Positions 47,886-57,313 of a stretch of 64,000 nucleotides of DNA are shown piece after piece. The stretch is taken from the NCBI GenBank assembly GCA_001644045.1, contig LUUF01000059.1, positions 62,001 to 126,000 on the forward strand, given 5' to 3'. Source of the DNA: Methylomonas methanica (lineage in GTDB: Bacteria; Pseudomonadota; Gammaproteobacteria; Methylococcales; Methylomonadaceae). The notes under the pieces were generated by a model. The model saw only the letters and a list, made by a program, of their open reading frames with translations. It did not search any database and was not told the DNA's origin. Positions within the stretch are counted from its first letter, which is position 1, and each line of letters begins with the position of its first letter. Position numbers and translations under genes: made by a program.

Positions 47886-48332
47886 TCATCTAGGCGAGAT
47901 AGTCAACGCGCCCAGAGTCACGCCTATGTCTATCCCGCGCCCCTTACCGGAAAGTGCCAGAGAAATTTCGCCGCGGGTCAGTAGCTGACCGTCTATCGAC
48001 TTGGTGGCACCGGCATGGCCTTCAAAAGCGACAAAGCTGCCATAGATTTCATTCAGATTTCTGACTTCGGAAAATACGCCCGTGCCCTCGATTTCCGATT
48101 TACCGATGGTAAAACCTATGCTCTTCGAAGCGAGCGCTACCTGCGCCCGTTGTCCGTTGCTGCAGCTAATATTGCCTAGGCCATCGTATTGTTTGTAAAC
48201 AAGTGACCAGCCGCTAAGTTTGTAAGTCATCGTGCAGGACGTTAGCGATTGCGCAGCTGCCGGAGAAACAAAAAACAGTCCGCCAACGCTTAGCGCCAAC
48301 AGCGGAATAAATCGAAAAAACTGGGTTGTCAT
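47886..48332 (-). CDS. Secreted protein, uncharacterised
   Basis: A 148-residue protein with a signal peptide (core PLLALSVGGLFFV, cleavage after SPAAA) and a mature beta-rich domain containing two cysteines (SLTSC and ISCSNGQ). It ends with a conserved-looking glycine-rich GKGRGIDIGVTLG. The ATG at 48332 has GGAG six bases upstream, better than the ATG four codons earlier. No family was recognised. The neighbours upstream (DUF748 and a lipoprotein) are also envelope proteins. Confidence 0.7.
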   Translation of the reverse strand: MTTQFFRFIPLLALSVGGLFFVSPAAAQSLTSCTMTYKLSGWSLVYKQYDGLGNISCSNGQRAQVALASKSIGFTIGKSEIEGTGVFSEVRNLNEIYGSFVAFEGHAGATKSIDGQLLTRGEISLALSGKGRGIDIGVTLGALTISPR

Positions 48333-48426
48333 TAGAATCTCCATTTTTATAAAACCTTAAACACAAATCGATGCGCTACCGTCACTGCGGAAACATCATT
48401 ATATTACAAACAGTGTAAGCTTCCGT

Positions 48427-51366
48427 TTACTGTGAAGCGCTCAACGATAACACCGATTTTATCCCATCGGCCGCTTCGGCATTATTCAGCTCGGTTGCCA
48501 GCAGATATAGCCTGTCTTTGCTGATCCCGCCGGGATCGGCCAGATACTGAGCAATATGGTTGGCCCGGGCAATCGCCAGATCGTTAAGACGCTGCGGATC
48601 GGGTGGAAAAATGCCTTCCAGTTTCTGTTGGGCCAGCGGGTAAAAATCGGCGTCCGGATTGCTTTTCATCCGCGGTTTGCCCAACAGCGATCTATCCATT
48701 TCCAGTGGGAAGACTTCGCCAAAAAACTTGGCCAGCAAACGTTTGTAATCGTCGTCGGACAATTCGATGTATTCGTGCCGAACTTTCTCGCCCTTATCGC
48801 GCAATTCGCCGGACTTCATTTTTTTCAATACATCTTTTACCGCCTCGAAGCGCATTGCCGGCCAATCCAGGTTTTCGTAGGCGATGCCTTTGATCTCCAG
48901 GGTTAACTTGGGTTTGCTGAGCAAGGCTTTGTTAAGCTGATCCAATTTAGCCGATTCTTCGACAGCCAATTCCGCACTGCCCGGCGCGAAAGCCACCGCG
49001 CTAAAATCCTTGTCGTCATCGAGTAGCGAACCCAGTGCCTTGAACGGCGACATCGCCACTTTGGTCACTAAATTAACCAACACATCCGCCAGCAAGGAAC
49101 CGATGCTGAATTTCGGATCTTCCAAACTGCCGGTGATTGGAAAATCCAGATTAATTTTGCCATCGCCATCTTTCAATAAAGCAATCGCCAAGTGTAAAGG
49201 CAAGGACACCGCATGTGGATTTTCGACATGCTCGCCCAGAGTCAGTTGATCGATGAGCAATTTATTCTGCACCGCCAGTTGCCCCTGTTTGATTGTGTAT
49301 TGCAGGTCCAGAGCCATTTGGCCTTTTTCAATCCGGTAGCCGGCAAATTCGGCCATATAGGGCGTAATCAACGGCAAAGGCATATTGGTAAAATTCAACG
49401 CAATATCCGAATCGCCATTATCGAATTGATACTTGCCTTTGATACCCACCGAGGCCATGTCGTAAACCTTACCCTTTAAAGCCAATTTGGCCGCGGCATC
49501 TTTATCCGACGAAAAACCGCTGACTTCGCCGTTCAGACTATTCATTGCCGCCACGAACGGCAAGATCAGGGAATAGTCGGCGAAATCCGATTTACCGTCT
49601 TTCAATTCGATTTTACCGATGCTGACGCGCGGCTCGGCGGATTTGCCGGCGGCCTGCTCTGCAGGAGGCTTGGCTGTCGCCGCTGGCTCGATGGGAGTAC
49701 GTGAAACCATCAGGTCATCGACATTGGTTTGGCCGTCTTTTTTGATATTGAATCGCAGGTAAGGACGATCGAACATTACCTTGGCCAGCTTGAAATCCTG
49801 TTTGGCCAAGTCGATGTCTATCCCAGCCAACTCCAGATTGGCCCACTTCAGGAAATCCTTGTTTTTGACCTGATCGCGGGTCACCAAACCTTCTAAATTA
49901 GCTTCACCTTGAAATGTAAGTTGCAGTTGCTCGGCGACCGCCAATTGCAGATTGCCCTTTCCGCTAAAGTCGCCGTCCACCAGTTCCAATTTCAAGAAAG
50001 GATCGAGATAAGGCTGGAACACTTTGAGATTAACATCCTGAATATCCAGTGCCCAAGAGCCCGCAAAAGGCTGCAAACTCATCTCACCGTCGACTTTCAG
50101 ACCGCCATTGTTATTAAACTTGCTACTTAACTGCAAAGGTAATTTGCCGCCGTCCTGCGTGCTGAATTTCTGCAATTTGCAATTCAAGTCGCTCAATTGC
50201 AGTTCCACCGGTTTTGTCTGACTGTAATCGGTAAAATGAATGCTGTAGTTGTTCAGCGCTAACTCATCCAGCTTAATCAGCCACGGCTTGCTCTCCTCGG
50301 GAACCGCTGGCGCCACCGGTTGCGCTGCTGCTGGAACGGAGGCATCCGCAGCAAACAAAGCCTGGTAATTCACGATGCCATCCGCCTGCAGCCAGGCCGT
50401 AATAGCCGCATCGCTGCTGGATACCGCGGCAATACCGACTTGTTGTTGATTGACATCGACACTAATCCCGCTAACCGTCAACGCCGGTACGCTGAGTAAA
50501 GGCTTTCCCTGATTCTTTTCGGTTATTTCCAGTTGTTTAATGTCGACATTGCCGTTACTGACTTTGGTCAACAAGCCATGCGGCGCTTCAGTCAGTGCGT
50601 AATCGACTTGCAAGCCGAGCAGACCGTTGACGATTTCCATAGGCAAAATTTGTTGCAGAAACAATTGCCAGGTTCTTGCCAGGCCGATGTTTTCCAACTT
50701 CAGTTGGCCTTTTGAAGCTAAGGGCGCAATGGTGAAATCCCCATGCCATTCGATATTCCCACCCGACTCCAAGCCTAGGCTCAAGTCGCCGACCGCGCTG
50801 CTCGCCGCTTGGGTACTAAACTCGCTGAGCGTCAAATTCAGCGGCAACAGGTTTTCCGATATTACTTGGCCGGTAATCGCATCATGCCAGCCTATCCGAC
50901 CTTCTTTAACGGCGATTTGATGAATCAACAACGCTAAGCTGACGCTGTCGCCGTCAGGTGTTTCAGGCTCCGGCTCTGCCTGCTTGGCTTGTATATCGGC
51001 AAAATTGAATGCACCGTCGGCCCGACGTTCGATATTGAATTGCGGATTGCTCAACTCGATGGTGTCCAAAACCACACCGCCGAGCTTTGCCGACTCCAGC
51101 GCATCCAAATCGACGAATAAACGCTCGAAACCGACCAGATTTTTACCGTCTTTGGCCGCCAACGCAAAGCCTTCCATCGCTAATGTGAAGCTGAATGGAT
51201 TAAAACGAATCGCCGATAGTTGGGCTTGTTGTCCGGTTTTTTCCTGCAGCAAGGCCGGCAGTTTTTTCAGCGCCAGCGTCGGCAGCAGGTAAAAACCCAA
51301 AAAGGCATAGATTGCCAGAAACGCCGTTAACCCCAGCGCCGCGATCAAGCCTTTTTTTCGGTTCAT
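48427..51366 (-). CDS. DUF748/AsmA-like envelope protein
   Basis: A 979-residue protein with one N-terminal membrane helix (LIAALGLTAFLAIYAFLGFY) and a very long periplasmic region. It matches the DUF748 family: LLQEKTGQQAQLSAIRFNPF, FALAAKDGKNLVGFERLFVD and IELKDGKSDFADYSL. The end carries a degenerate OmpA-like part (VAFAPGSAELAVEESAKLDQ, LTLEIKGIA). Such AsmA-related proteins are thought to bridge membranes and to affect lipid transport. It lies 22 bases after a large lipoprotein gene, so the two probably work together. Confidence 0.85.
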   Translation of the reverse strand: MNRKKGLIAALGLTAFLAIYAFLGFYLLPTLALKKLPALLQEKTGQQAQLSAIRFNPFSFTLAMEGFALAAKDGKNLVGFERLFVDLDALESAKLGGVVLDTIELSNPQFNIERRADGAFNFADIQAKQAEPEPETPDGDSVSLALLIHQIAVKEGRIGWHDAITGQVISENLLPLNLTLSEFSTQAASSAVGDLSLGLESGGNIEWHGDFTIAPLASKGQLKLENIGLARTWQLFLQQILPMEIVNGLLGLQVDYALTEAPHGLLTKVSNGNVDIKQLEITEKNQGKPLLSVPALTVSGISVDVNQQQVGIAAVSSSDAAITAWLQADGIVNYQALFAADASVPAAAQPVAPAVPEESKPWLIKLDELALNNYSIHFTDYSQTKPVELQLSDLNCKLQKFSTQDGGKLPLQLSSKFNNNGGLKVDGEMSLQPFAGSWALDIQDVNLKVFQPYLDPFLKLELVDGDFSGKGNLQLAVAEQLQLTFQGEANLEGLVTRDQVKNKDFLKWANLELAGIDIDLAKQDFKLAKVMFDRPYLRFNIKKDGQTNVDDLMVSRTPIEPAATAKPPAEQAAGKSAEPRVSIGKIELKDGKSDFADYSLILPFVAAMNSLNGEVSGFSSDKDAAAKLALKGKVYDMASVGIKGKYQFDNGDSDIALNFTNMPLPLITPYMAEFAGYRIEKGQMALDLQYTIKQGQLAVQNKLLIDQLTLGEHVENPHAVSLPLHLAIALLKDGDGKINLDFPITGSLEDPKFSIGSLLADVLVNLVTKVAMSPFKALGSLLDDDKDFSAVAFAPGSAELAVEESAKLDQLNKALLSKPKLTLEIKGIAYENLDWPAMRFEAVKDVLKKMKSGELRDKGEKVRHEYIELSDDDYKRLLAKFFGEVFPLEMDRSLLGKPRMKSNPDADFYPLAQQKLEGIFPPDPQRLNDLAIARANHIAQYLADPGGISKDRLYLLATELNNAEAADGIKSVLSLSASQ

Positions 51367-51388
51367 TGCGATCACCACGAGCCGGAAA

Positions 51389-53188
51389 TTAGTGCAGTTT
51401 ATTCAGCAAATCGGCTTCTATCCGACATCCGCCCAGATCCGGATAATCGGCCAGATTTTGTTCGAAATCGCGGAAGGACGGATGCTGGAAGGTCAGGCGG
51501 GCAATCTTGCCTTGCACTAATTCAAACTCCAACGCCCCGCCTTTCTCGCGCGGACTGCCGGGCTTGGTGACAAACAGCATGATGCCGATATTTGCCAAGG
51601 GCTGGCCTTGATCCTGAGCCGGACGCGCGCAGCTATAGGCCTCTACATTCAAGCCGCTAAACACGCCCGCCAGCTGACCGGCGTTGATTAACACACCTTC
51701 GTCGGCCACCGTCGGCAGTTGCAGCAATGTCTCCAAACCGAAGTTGCTCAAATGGTTTTGCAATAAAACTGTCCCGTTTCCGCCTTTTTCGGTATTCAAC
51801 AACGGATACAACTGCCGGGCAGCCTCGTCCTTATTGGGGTTTTGCAAGGCCGACAAAAATTGCCGCGCCGCCGATTGAATCGGGTTGATGACGCCTTCTT
51901 TCTTCTGCCGGGAATTGGTCAGCGCGTCCCAATCCTGCTCGGTGTTAACCGCCAGTTTCATGCTCTTCATCACGTCATAGTCTTCGCTCGCCAGACAGCC
52001 GGAAAAATCCTTTGCCCGATATTGTTCCAGCAACTTTGGACGGATTTCGTCGGTCATGGCCCGCTGCGCGGAAATATTGAAGTTTTTCCAATCCGGCGAC
52101 GTTTTGCTCAGAAAATAATACAACACTGCATTGCGATCGAATTTGTTGAAACCCAAATCCTTCATCGCCAGCTTCAAGCGCCGGCATTGGCTTTCCACAT
52201 CCGGGTAGTTCTGCCAATCCGGTTGTAAATTGGGCTTGGCGGCCGGATCGACTTGGTCGATCAACTGGCGCAAACTCACTTCGCCGTTGGCGGTTTGAAT
52301 CGGCACCCGCCACAATTCGTCGAGGGACAAATCATGCGCATCGGGCGTTAGCTCGCCCGCGGTTTTCAACAACAACGATGAGACAATTTCCGGATAGACC
52401 CGCAATTCGCCCAGCAGTTTGCTTTCGGAAGACCAAGCGCTCATTCCGCCTTCGACCACTTCATAAACCCCCAGACGAATTTGATTGAAACTACTGCTGT
52501 CGCCCGCCAATACCACGCTAGCCGGCAAGGAATGCGTCTCGGAACTGTATTTGCCGTTAGTGGAAGCGCCTGCGGCCCCGGCAGCCGGGGTTTTGGCCAC
52601 CACTTGCGGATTGCTCTCCACCCAGTTGCCGGCCAGCTTACCCATCACCGCCATACCGGCACCGACGCCGGTAAATGCGAACAAACTGCTGGCCGCATTA
52701 ACGTCGCTGATCAACTGGGACAGATTGGCTTCGTGACTGTTGCTGGTCAAAAAGTTGTATTCGATCAGCGTGTCCTTGCTGGAATCCAGGCGTAACCACG
52801 GCGTCAGATAGGATTTTTTGGTTTCCAGTTTGAAATTGCATTTGCCGGTGGTGGCTTGATACAAAAAGCCGCTGGCCTCGCGCTTCAGTTTTAACGGATC
52901 GTTATGCACGCTGAAAACCAGCGCCGCGGATAAATCGCCGTTTTCGTAATGGCCGCCCACATCGCTGCAGCCACCTTTCAGGGCATTGTCGCCCTTGAAG
53001 TCGAAGTCTGAAACCAATTGCACGTAGTAATCGTCGCCGCTAACCGTGGTTTGACCGCGTAGCGGCTTGATCGGCAAGGACTCGGTTTTGGGATAATCGA
53101 CCGCAATTTGCCGGGTAGTGGCACAACCCGCCAGCAAACCGCTACCTAGTAAGACAATATTAAGGAGTGAAAAACAACGTATCGACAT
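51389..53188 (-). CDS. Large lipoprotein, uncharacterised
   Basis: A 599-residue protein with a lipobox signal (SLLNIVLLGSGLLAGC, Cys about 21) and no recognised domain. The sequence shows an early YYVQLVSDFDFKGDNALKGG, a glycine-rich stretch AAGAAGASTNGKYSS, then a helical region with about five further cysteines. The ATG at 53188 (MSIRCFSLLN) was chosen over one 11 codons earlier since it begins the signal peptide. It precedes the DUF748 gene by 22 bases and is likely cotranscribed with it. It may be an outer-membrane partner of that bridge. Confidence 0.75.
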   Translation of the reverse strand: MSIRCFSLLNIVLLGSGLLAGCATTRQIAVDYPKTESLPIKPLRGQTTVSGDDYYVQLVSDFDFKGDNALKGGCSDVGGHYENGDLSAALVFSVHNDPLKLKREASGFLYQATTGKCNFKLETKKSYLTPWLRLDSSKDTLIEYNFLTSNSHEANLSQLISDVNAASSLFAFTGVGAGMAVMGKLAGNWVESNPQVVAKTPAAGAAGASTNGKYSSETHSLPASVVLAGDSSSFNQIRLGVYEVVEGGMSAWSSESKLLGELRVYPEIVSSLLLKTAGELTPDAHDLSLDELWRVPIQTANGEVSLRQLIDQVDPAAKPNLQPDWQNYPDVESQCRRLKLAMKDLGFNKFDRNAVLYYFLSKTSPDWKNFNISAQRAMTDEIRPKLLEQYRAKDFSGCLASEDYDVMKSMKLAVNTEQDWDALTNSRQKKEGVINPIQSAARQFLSALQNPNKDEAARQLYPLLNTEKGGNGTVLLQNHLSNFGLETLLQLPTVADEGVLINAGQLAGVFSGLNVEAYSCARPAQDQGQPLANIGIMLFVTKPGSPREKGGALEFELVQGKIARLTFQHPSFRDFEQNLADYPDLGGCRIEADLLNKLH

Positions 53189-53430
53189 TAAATATCCTAT
53201 GGTGTCGCGTAACCCAGACACGCATGCTCGGCATGCGCCCTATGCAATATCGTTTAAATGTAGAGCTGAGTGCTTATGCGTCGCTTAATCGTGAATCGAT
53301 AAATTATCGTAAGGCAAGATTAATGCCTTTGATAGACGCTACTCAAATACTAATTCCATGCAAATTAGCCGGGAATGATAAATTGAAGCGTGTTTTGTGG
53401 CTATTGTTTTGTTCGACGCAGTAATCGAGC

Positions 53431-53829
53431 TTAGAGCGCGTCCTGTTTGAAGCGATGGATTTGCCGGCGTTGTTTCTTGTTGGGTTTATGATCGCGCTCG
53501 GACGGATGCAGCAAAGCTTGTTGCTGCTTGTGCAGCTCGATTTGCTTCAGCCGCTTATCGATACTGGCTTGGTCTTCGTTGTAAAGCGCCGCAGCCTCTT
53601 GCGCCGGACGGCGTTGTTTATTCAGATCCGTCACCGTAACCTGCCAACTGTATTGGTCCTTGGTGACGCTAATCAAATCGCCGATTTTCACTTCTTTACC
53701 CGGCTTGCAACGCTGGCCGTTGACATGTACTTTGCCGCCATTGACTGCATCGGCGGCCAGGCCTCGCGTCTTGAAAAAACGCGCGGCCCACAGCCATTTA
53801 TCGATGCGGACTTGGTTTAACTCACTCAA
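53431..53829 (-). CDS. hslR: Heat-shock ribosome-associated protein Hsp15
   Basis: Hsp15 is a small RNA-binding protein that recycles stalled 50S subunits carrying nascent tRNA. The 132-residue protein has the S4 RNA-binding motif RIDKWLWAARFFKTRGLAAD and VNGGKVHVNGQRCKPGKEVK, followed by a basic tail (ERDHKPNKKQRRQIHRFKQD). Length matches the family (133). It overlaps the rhodanese gene upstream by eight bases. Confidence 0.95.
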   Translation of the reverse strand: MSELNQVRIDKWLWAARFFKTRGLAADAVNGGKVHVNGQRCKPGKEVKIGDLISVTKDQYSWQVTVTDLNKQRRPAQEAAALYNEDQASIDKRLKQIELHKQQQALLHPSERDHKPNKKQRRQIHRFKQDAL

Positions 53830-54178
53830 CGCTTAAACCGCTCTCCGCCCAGGCCTTAAAACCACCCGCCATGCTGACCGCGCCACTATAACCCAGTTGG
53901 TTCAATACCTGAGTAGCCAGTGCCGAACGCCCGCCAGTCTGGCAATAGACGATTATGTCCGCCTGCTGCCGGCCTTGAAAATCAGGATGGCTATCGATCT
54001 TAAATTCCAGCAAGCCGCGAGGAATATTGATGGCTCCCGGCAAATGTCCGGCGGCGTATTCGGCCGGCTCGCGCACGTCCAAAAGCAAGTTAGTCAAACG
54101 ATTTTGCGCGATCGCCACGTCAATTTCCGTAATCTGTTGCTTGGCGGCAGCGACCAGCTCTTGGGCAGTAACGCTCAT
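53822..54178 (-). CDS. Single-domain rhodanese
   Basis: A 118-residue single-domain sulfurtransferase with active-site Cys79 in VYCQTGGRSA. Other family parts are LLLDVREPAEYAAGHLPGAI (31-50) and MAGGFKAWAESGL near the end. It has no signal peptide, so it is cytoplasmic. The active-site loop of six residues (CQTGGR) is that of sulfur- rather than arsenate- or phosphate-handling members. It overlaps hslR by eight bases and follows ispH by 25 bases. The sulfur donor and acceptor are unknown. Confidence 0.93.
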   Translation of the reverse strand: MSVTAQELVAAAKQQITEIDVAIAQNRLTNLLLDVREPAEYAAGHLPGAINIPRGLLEFKIDSHPDFQGRQQADIIVYCQTGGRSALATQVLNQLGYSGAVSMAGGFKAWAESGLSVE

Positions 54179-54203
54179 AAATATTCTCCAATCGTGTGCG
54201 GAA

Positions 54204-55160
54204 TCAAGCTTCCATGTGCTTTTTCAATTCTTTCGGAATCGAGAATACCACTTTTTCTTCTATACCTTTATTTTCACGAACCTGGGTGGTTTCGCCGCCC
54301 CATTCCTTCAGTTGATTGATCACTTCCTGCACCAGCACTTCAGGCGCGGAAGCGCCGGCGGTAACGCCTACCACATTGACTCCTTCCAACCACTCTTGTT
54401 TCAAATCCTTGTGGGTATCGATCAAAAACGCCGACTTACCCAGTTGTTCGGCAATTTCCCGCAAGCGATTGGAATTAGAACTGTTTGGCGAACCTACCAC
54501 CAAAATCAGATCCGATATCTTAGCCAGATCGTGGACCGCGTCTTGGCGGTTTTGGGTGGCGTAGCAAATGTCGTCTTTTTTCTGCTCTTTAATGGAAGGA
54601 AATTGTTCGCGCAACGCGTCGACCATTATTTTGGTGTCGGTCATAGACAGCGTGGTTTGCGTGACATAGGCCAGATTGTCGGGATTATGGACCTTCAGAT
54701 TTTTTACATCTTCCGGTGTTTCTACCAGATAAATATCGCCATTTTCGGTGCATTTATCATACTGTCCCATGGTGCCTTCCACTTCCGGATGCCCCGCATG
54801 GCCGATCAGAATCACTTCCCTATCCTGCTTGGCGTGCTTGGCAACTTGCATATGCACTTTGGTTACCAGCGGACAGGTCGCGTCGAATACCGTCAATTTG
54901 CGCTCTTCGGCTTCTTTTTGGACCTGCTTGGAAACGCCGTGGGCGCTAAAAATCAAATACGAACCGACCGGCACGTCGCTAAGTTCTTCGATGAAAATCG
55001 CGCCTTTTTCCTTCAAGCCATCGACTACTGTACGGTTATGCACCACTTCGTGCCGCACATAGATCGGCGCGCCAAAGGTATCGATCGCTTGATCGACAAT
55101 TTCAATAGCCCGGTCAACGCCGGCACAGAATCCACGAGGGTTAGCGAGTACGATTTGCAT
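54204..55160 (-). CDS. ispH: 4-hydroxy-3-methylbut-2-enyl diphosphate reductase
   Basis: IspH is the last enzyme of the MEP isoprenoid pathway. It reduces HMBPP to IPP and DMAPP using a [4Fe-4S] cluster. The 318-residue product has the three cluster cysteines in [11 protein letters not shown] (Cys12), [10 protein letters not shown] and [14 protein letters not shown], and EGTMGQY and [12 protein letters not shown] for substrate binding. It precedes the rhodanese and hslR. Confidence 0.98.
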   Translation of the reverse strand: MQIVLANPRGFCAGVDRAIEIVDQAIDTFGAPIYVRHEVVHNRTVVDGLKEKGAIFIEELSDVPVGSYLIFSAHGVSKQVQKEAEERKLTVFDATCPLVTKVHMQVAKHAKQDREVILIGHAGHPEVEGTMGQYDKCTENGDIYLVETPEDVKNLKVHNPDNLAYVTQTTLSMTDTKIMVDALREQFPSIKEQKKDDICYATQNRQDAVHDLAKISDLILVVGSPNSSNSNRLREIAEQLGKSAFLIDTHKDLKQEWLEGVNVVGVTAGASAPEVLVQEVINQLKEWGGETTQVRENKGIEEKVVFSIPKELKKHMEA

Positions 55161-55197
55161 ATTCTTGAGTATTTTACTTGGTTAAGACAAAACGATT

Positions 55198-55683
55198 TTA
55201 ATCCAATTTTGTTTCCGCGACGATAATTCCGTCGCTATCGGCATACAGATAATGATCTTTTTTGAAGTTGACGCCGGCAAACGTGATCACCGAATCCCTG
55301 TGACCATGGCCGTGCTTACTGCTGCATAGCGGATGCGTATTCAGCGCCATCACGCCAATCGGCATTTGGTTAATCGCTTCCGAGCCGCGAATACTGCCGT
55401 ACACGACTATCCCTTGCCAACCGTTTTCCACCGCCAAACCGGATAAGGTATCGCCCAACAACGCACAACGTTTTGACCCACCACCATCGATCACCAGCAC
55501 CCGATCGGTGACTTTTTCTTCCAGCGTAGCGCGTACCAGAGTGTTATCTTCAAACACTTTCAAGGTGGTGATTTGGCCGCTGAACTGGCTTTTACCGCCG
55601 AAATGCCGGAACAAGGGTTCGGCAATTTGAAAATTTTCTTGGCCGGAAAACCGATCACACAGATCGGCAGTGAGAAATGACAT
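55198..55683 (-). CDS. rraA: RraA-family protein (RNase E inhibitor or aldolase)
   Basis: A 161-residue protein with LTADLCDRF, GGKSQFSGQITTLKVFEDN, LVIDGGGSKRCALLGDTLSG and GIVVYGSIRGSEAIN. RraA modulates RNase E in E. coli by binding its scaffold; related proteins are 4-hydroxy-4-methyl-2-oxoglutarate aldolases. The ATG at 55683 has GGAGG six bases upstream. It lies 16 bases after trhP. Confidence 0.92.
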   Translation of the reverse strand: MSFLTADLCDRFSGQENFQIAEPLFRHFGGKSQFSGQITTLKVFEDNTLVRATLEEKVTDRVLVIDGGGSKRCALLGDTLSGLAVENGWQGIVVYGSIRGSEAINQMPIGVMALNTHPLCSSKHGHGHRDSVITFAGVNFKKDHYLYADSDGIIVAETKLD

Positions 55684-55698
55684 AGCAGCCTCCAAGGG

Positions 55699-57054
55699 CT
55701 AATAATAACGCGCCAGCAATCCGTATTGGCAATCGACGTCGGGTAGCGGAATCTTCACTTCATAACCGCCGCCGGACGCTTCCTGCATCGGCTGGCCGTA
55801 TTTATCGACCATATTCTCAACGGTTATATCCCGATTGCCGTGCGGCAGGATCAATTCCAGCTTATCGCCCAGCGAAAATTTGTTTTTAACACTAATGTCG
55901 GCCCAACCGGTTTCCGTATCGTAGTGGGTAATTTCGCCGCAAAACTGCTGCTGATGGCTTTTCGAGTAACCGGACAAGTAGTTTTGATGCTCGTGAGTAT
56001 GATGGCGTTGATAAAAACCGTCGGTGTAACCGCGATTAGCCAGATTATCCAGGACACCCAGCAACTCGGGTTGAAACGGCCGACCGGCCAAGGCATCGTC
56101 TATCGCCTGCCGATAGGTTTGTGCGGTGCGTGCCACGTAAAAATGCGATTTGGTGCGGCCTTCGATTTTCAGGCTGTCGATACCGATTTCCACCAAGCGC
56201 TGCACGTGCTCGATCGCCCGCAAGTCCTTGGAATTCATAATATAAGTGCCGTTTTCGTCTTCCATGACCGGCAGCAATTCACCCGGACGGCCTTCTTCCT
56301 CCAGAAAATAGATATTGTCGGCCAAAGGATGCCGATCGGCGCCACCGCAACTGGCGGTATTTAAGCCCTGATTCAAATCGTTCATGGAAATAACTGCACT
56401 ATCGGCCAACAAATAATCGCCTTCCGCATTTTCCACCGCAGGCTTGGTGTCGTATTTCCAGCGGCAGGAATTGGTGCAGGTACCTTGGTTCGGATCGCGA
56501 TGATTGAAATAACCCGATAACAGGCAGCGGCCGGAATAGGCAATGCACAACGCCCCGTGCACGAATACTTCCAGCTCCATGTCCGGGCATTGTTGACGAA
56601 TCTCGGCAATCTCGTCCAAGGACAATTCCCGCGACAAAATCACCCGCTCCACGCCCATGCTTTTCCAGAATCTGACGCTGGCGTAATTCACGGTATTGGC
56701 TTGCACGGACAGATGAATCGGCATGTCCGGCCATTGCTCACGAGTCATCATTATCAAACCCGGATCAGCCATAATCAGCGCGTCCGGCTGCATCGCGATA
56801 ATCGGCGCCATGTCTTTCAAAAAGGTTTTGATTTTGGCGTTATGCGGAATCACGTTAGCAGCCAAAAAGAACTTTTTGCCTAGCTGATGTGCTTCGGCTA
56901 TCCCTTTAGCCAGGTTGTCGGCCATAAAATCGTTATTGCGCACGCGTAGGCTGTAACGCGGCTGCCCGGCGTAAACAGCGTCTGCACCGAACGCAAAAGC
57001 GTAACGCATGTTACGAATGGTACCGGCGGGGGAGAGAAGTTCGATGTGTTTCAT
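55699..57054 (-). CDS. trhP: U32 tRNA hydroxylase (YegQ/TrhP)
   Basis: TrhP hydroxylates the wobble uridine (U34) of tRNAs in a prephenate-dependent reaction; older annotations call it a U32 peptidase. The 451-residue protein has LLSPAGTIRNMRYAFAFGAD, VRVN-type NDFMADNLAKG and the cysteine-rich iron-sulfur segment CIAYSGRCLLSGYFN with GTCTNSCRWKY. The late region contains RTKSHFYVARTAQTYRQAID. The ATG at 57054 (MKHIELL) was chosen over one ten codons earlier. The gene precedes rraA by 15 bases. Confidence 0.95.
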   Translation of the reverse strand: MKHIELLSPAGTIRNMRYAFAFGADAVYAGQPRYSLRVRNNDFMADNLAKGIAEAHQLGKKFFLAANVIPHNAKIKTFLKDMAPIIAMQPDALIMADPGLIMMTREQWPDMPIHLSVQANTVNYASVRFWKSMGVERVILSRELSLDEIAEIRQQCPDMELEVFVHGALCIAYSGRCLLSGYFNHRDPNQGTCTNSCRWKYDTKPAVENAEGDYLLADSAVISMNDLNQGLNTASCGGADRHPLADNIYFLEEEGRPGELLPVMEDENGTYIMNSKDLRAIEHVQRLVEIGIDSLKIEGRTKSHFYVARTAQTYRQAIDDALAGRPFQPELLGVLDNLANRGYTDGFYQRHHTHEHQNYLSGYSKSHQQQFCGEITHYDTETGWADISVKNKFSLGDKLELILPHGNRDITVENMVDKYGQPMQEASGGGYEVKIPLPDVDCQYGLLARYY

Positions 57055-57313
57055 GTCTGTACTAAAAAATGAGCTGACAGGCATTCTAACAAAATATCTA
57101 TTAATCCGATGCGGCCACTATATGACCATCGGCGGTACTATGCATAAAAAACTGGCAATAGCCTTTTACCACTTGCTAAAAATATAGGAATTACCAGCTG
57201 ATTTTATGCTACTGCAGGTAACTCTCTCTTTCTGTAAATGCTCGCTTTTTATCCTTAGTGGGTATAACACGCATTGCCAAGCATACCGCAGGCATCCAAC
57301 ACCAGTACTTTCA
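57055..57313. other. Spacer between housekeeping and polysaccharide genes
   Basis: A 259-base gap that separates trhP from the last polysaccharide gene. It probably holds the trhP promoter, but no convincing -10/-35 pair was seen. Composition shifts toward AT here, marking the boundary of the polysaccharide cluster. Confidence 0.5.

Noticed and set aside
53167..53424. Open frame in the gap upstream of the large lipoprotein
   Set aside because: No start signal, no family pattern and poor protein-like character. The gap 53189-53430 is better read as a promoter region.
54027..55226. Long open frame opposite ispH (399 codons)
   Set aside because: It covers a clear ispH in reverse and its hydrophobic residues reflect reverse codons of that gene.
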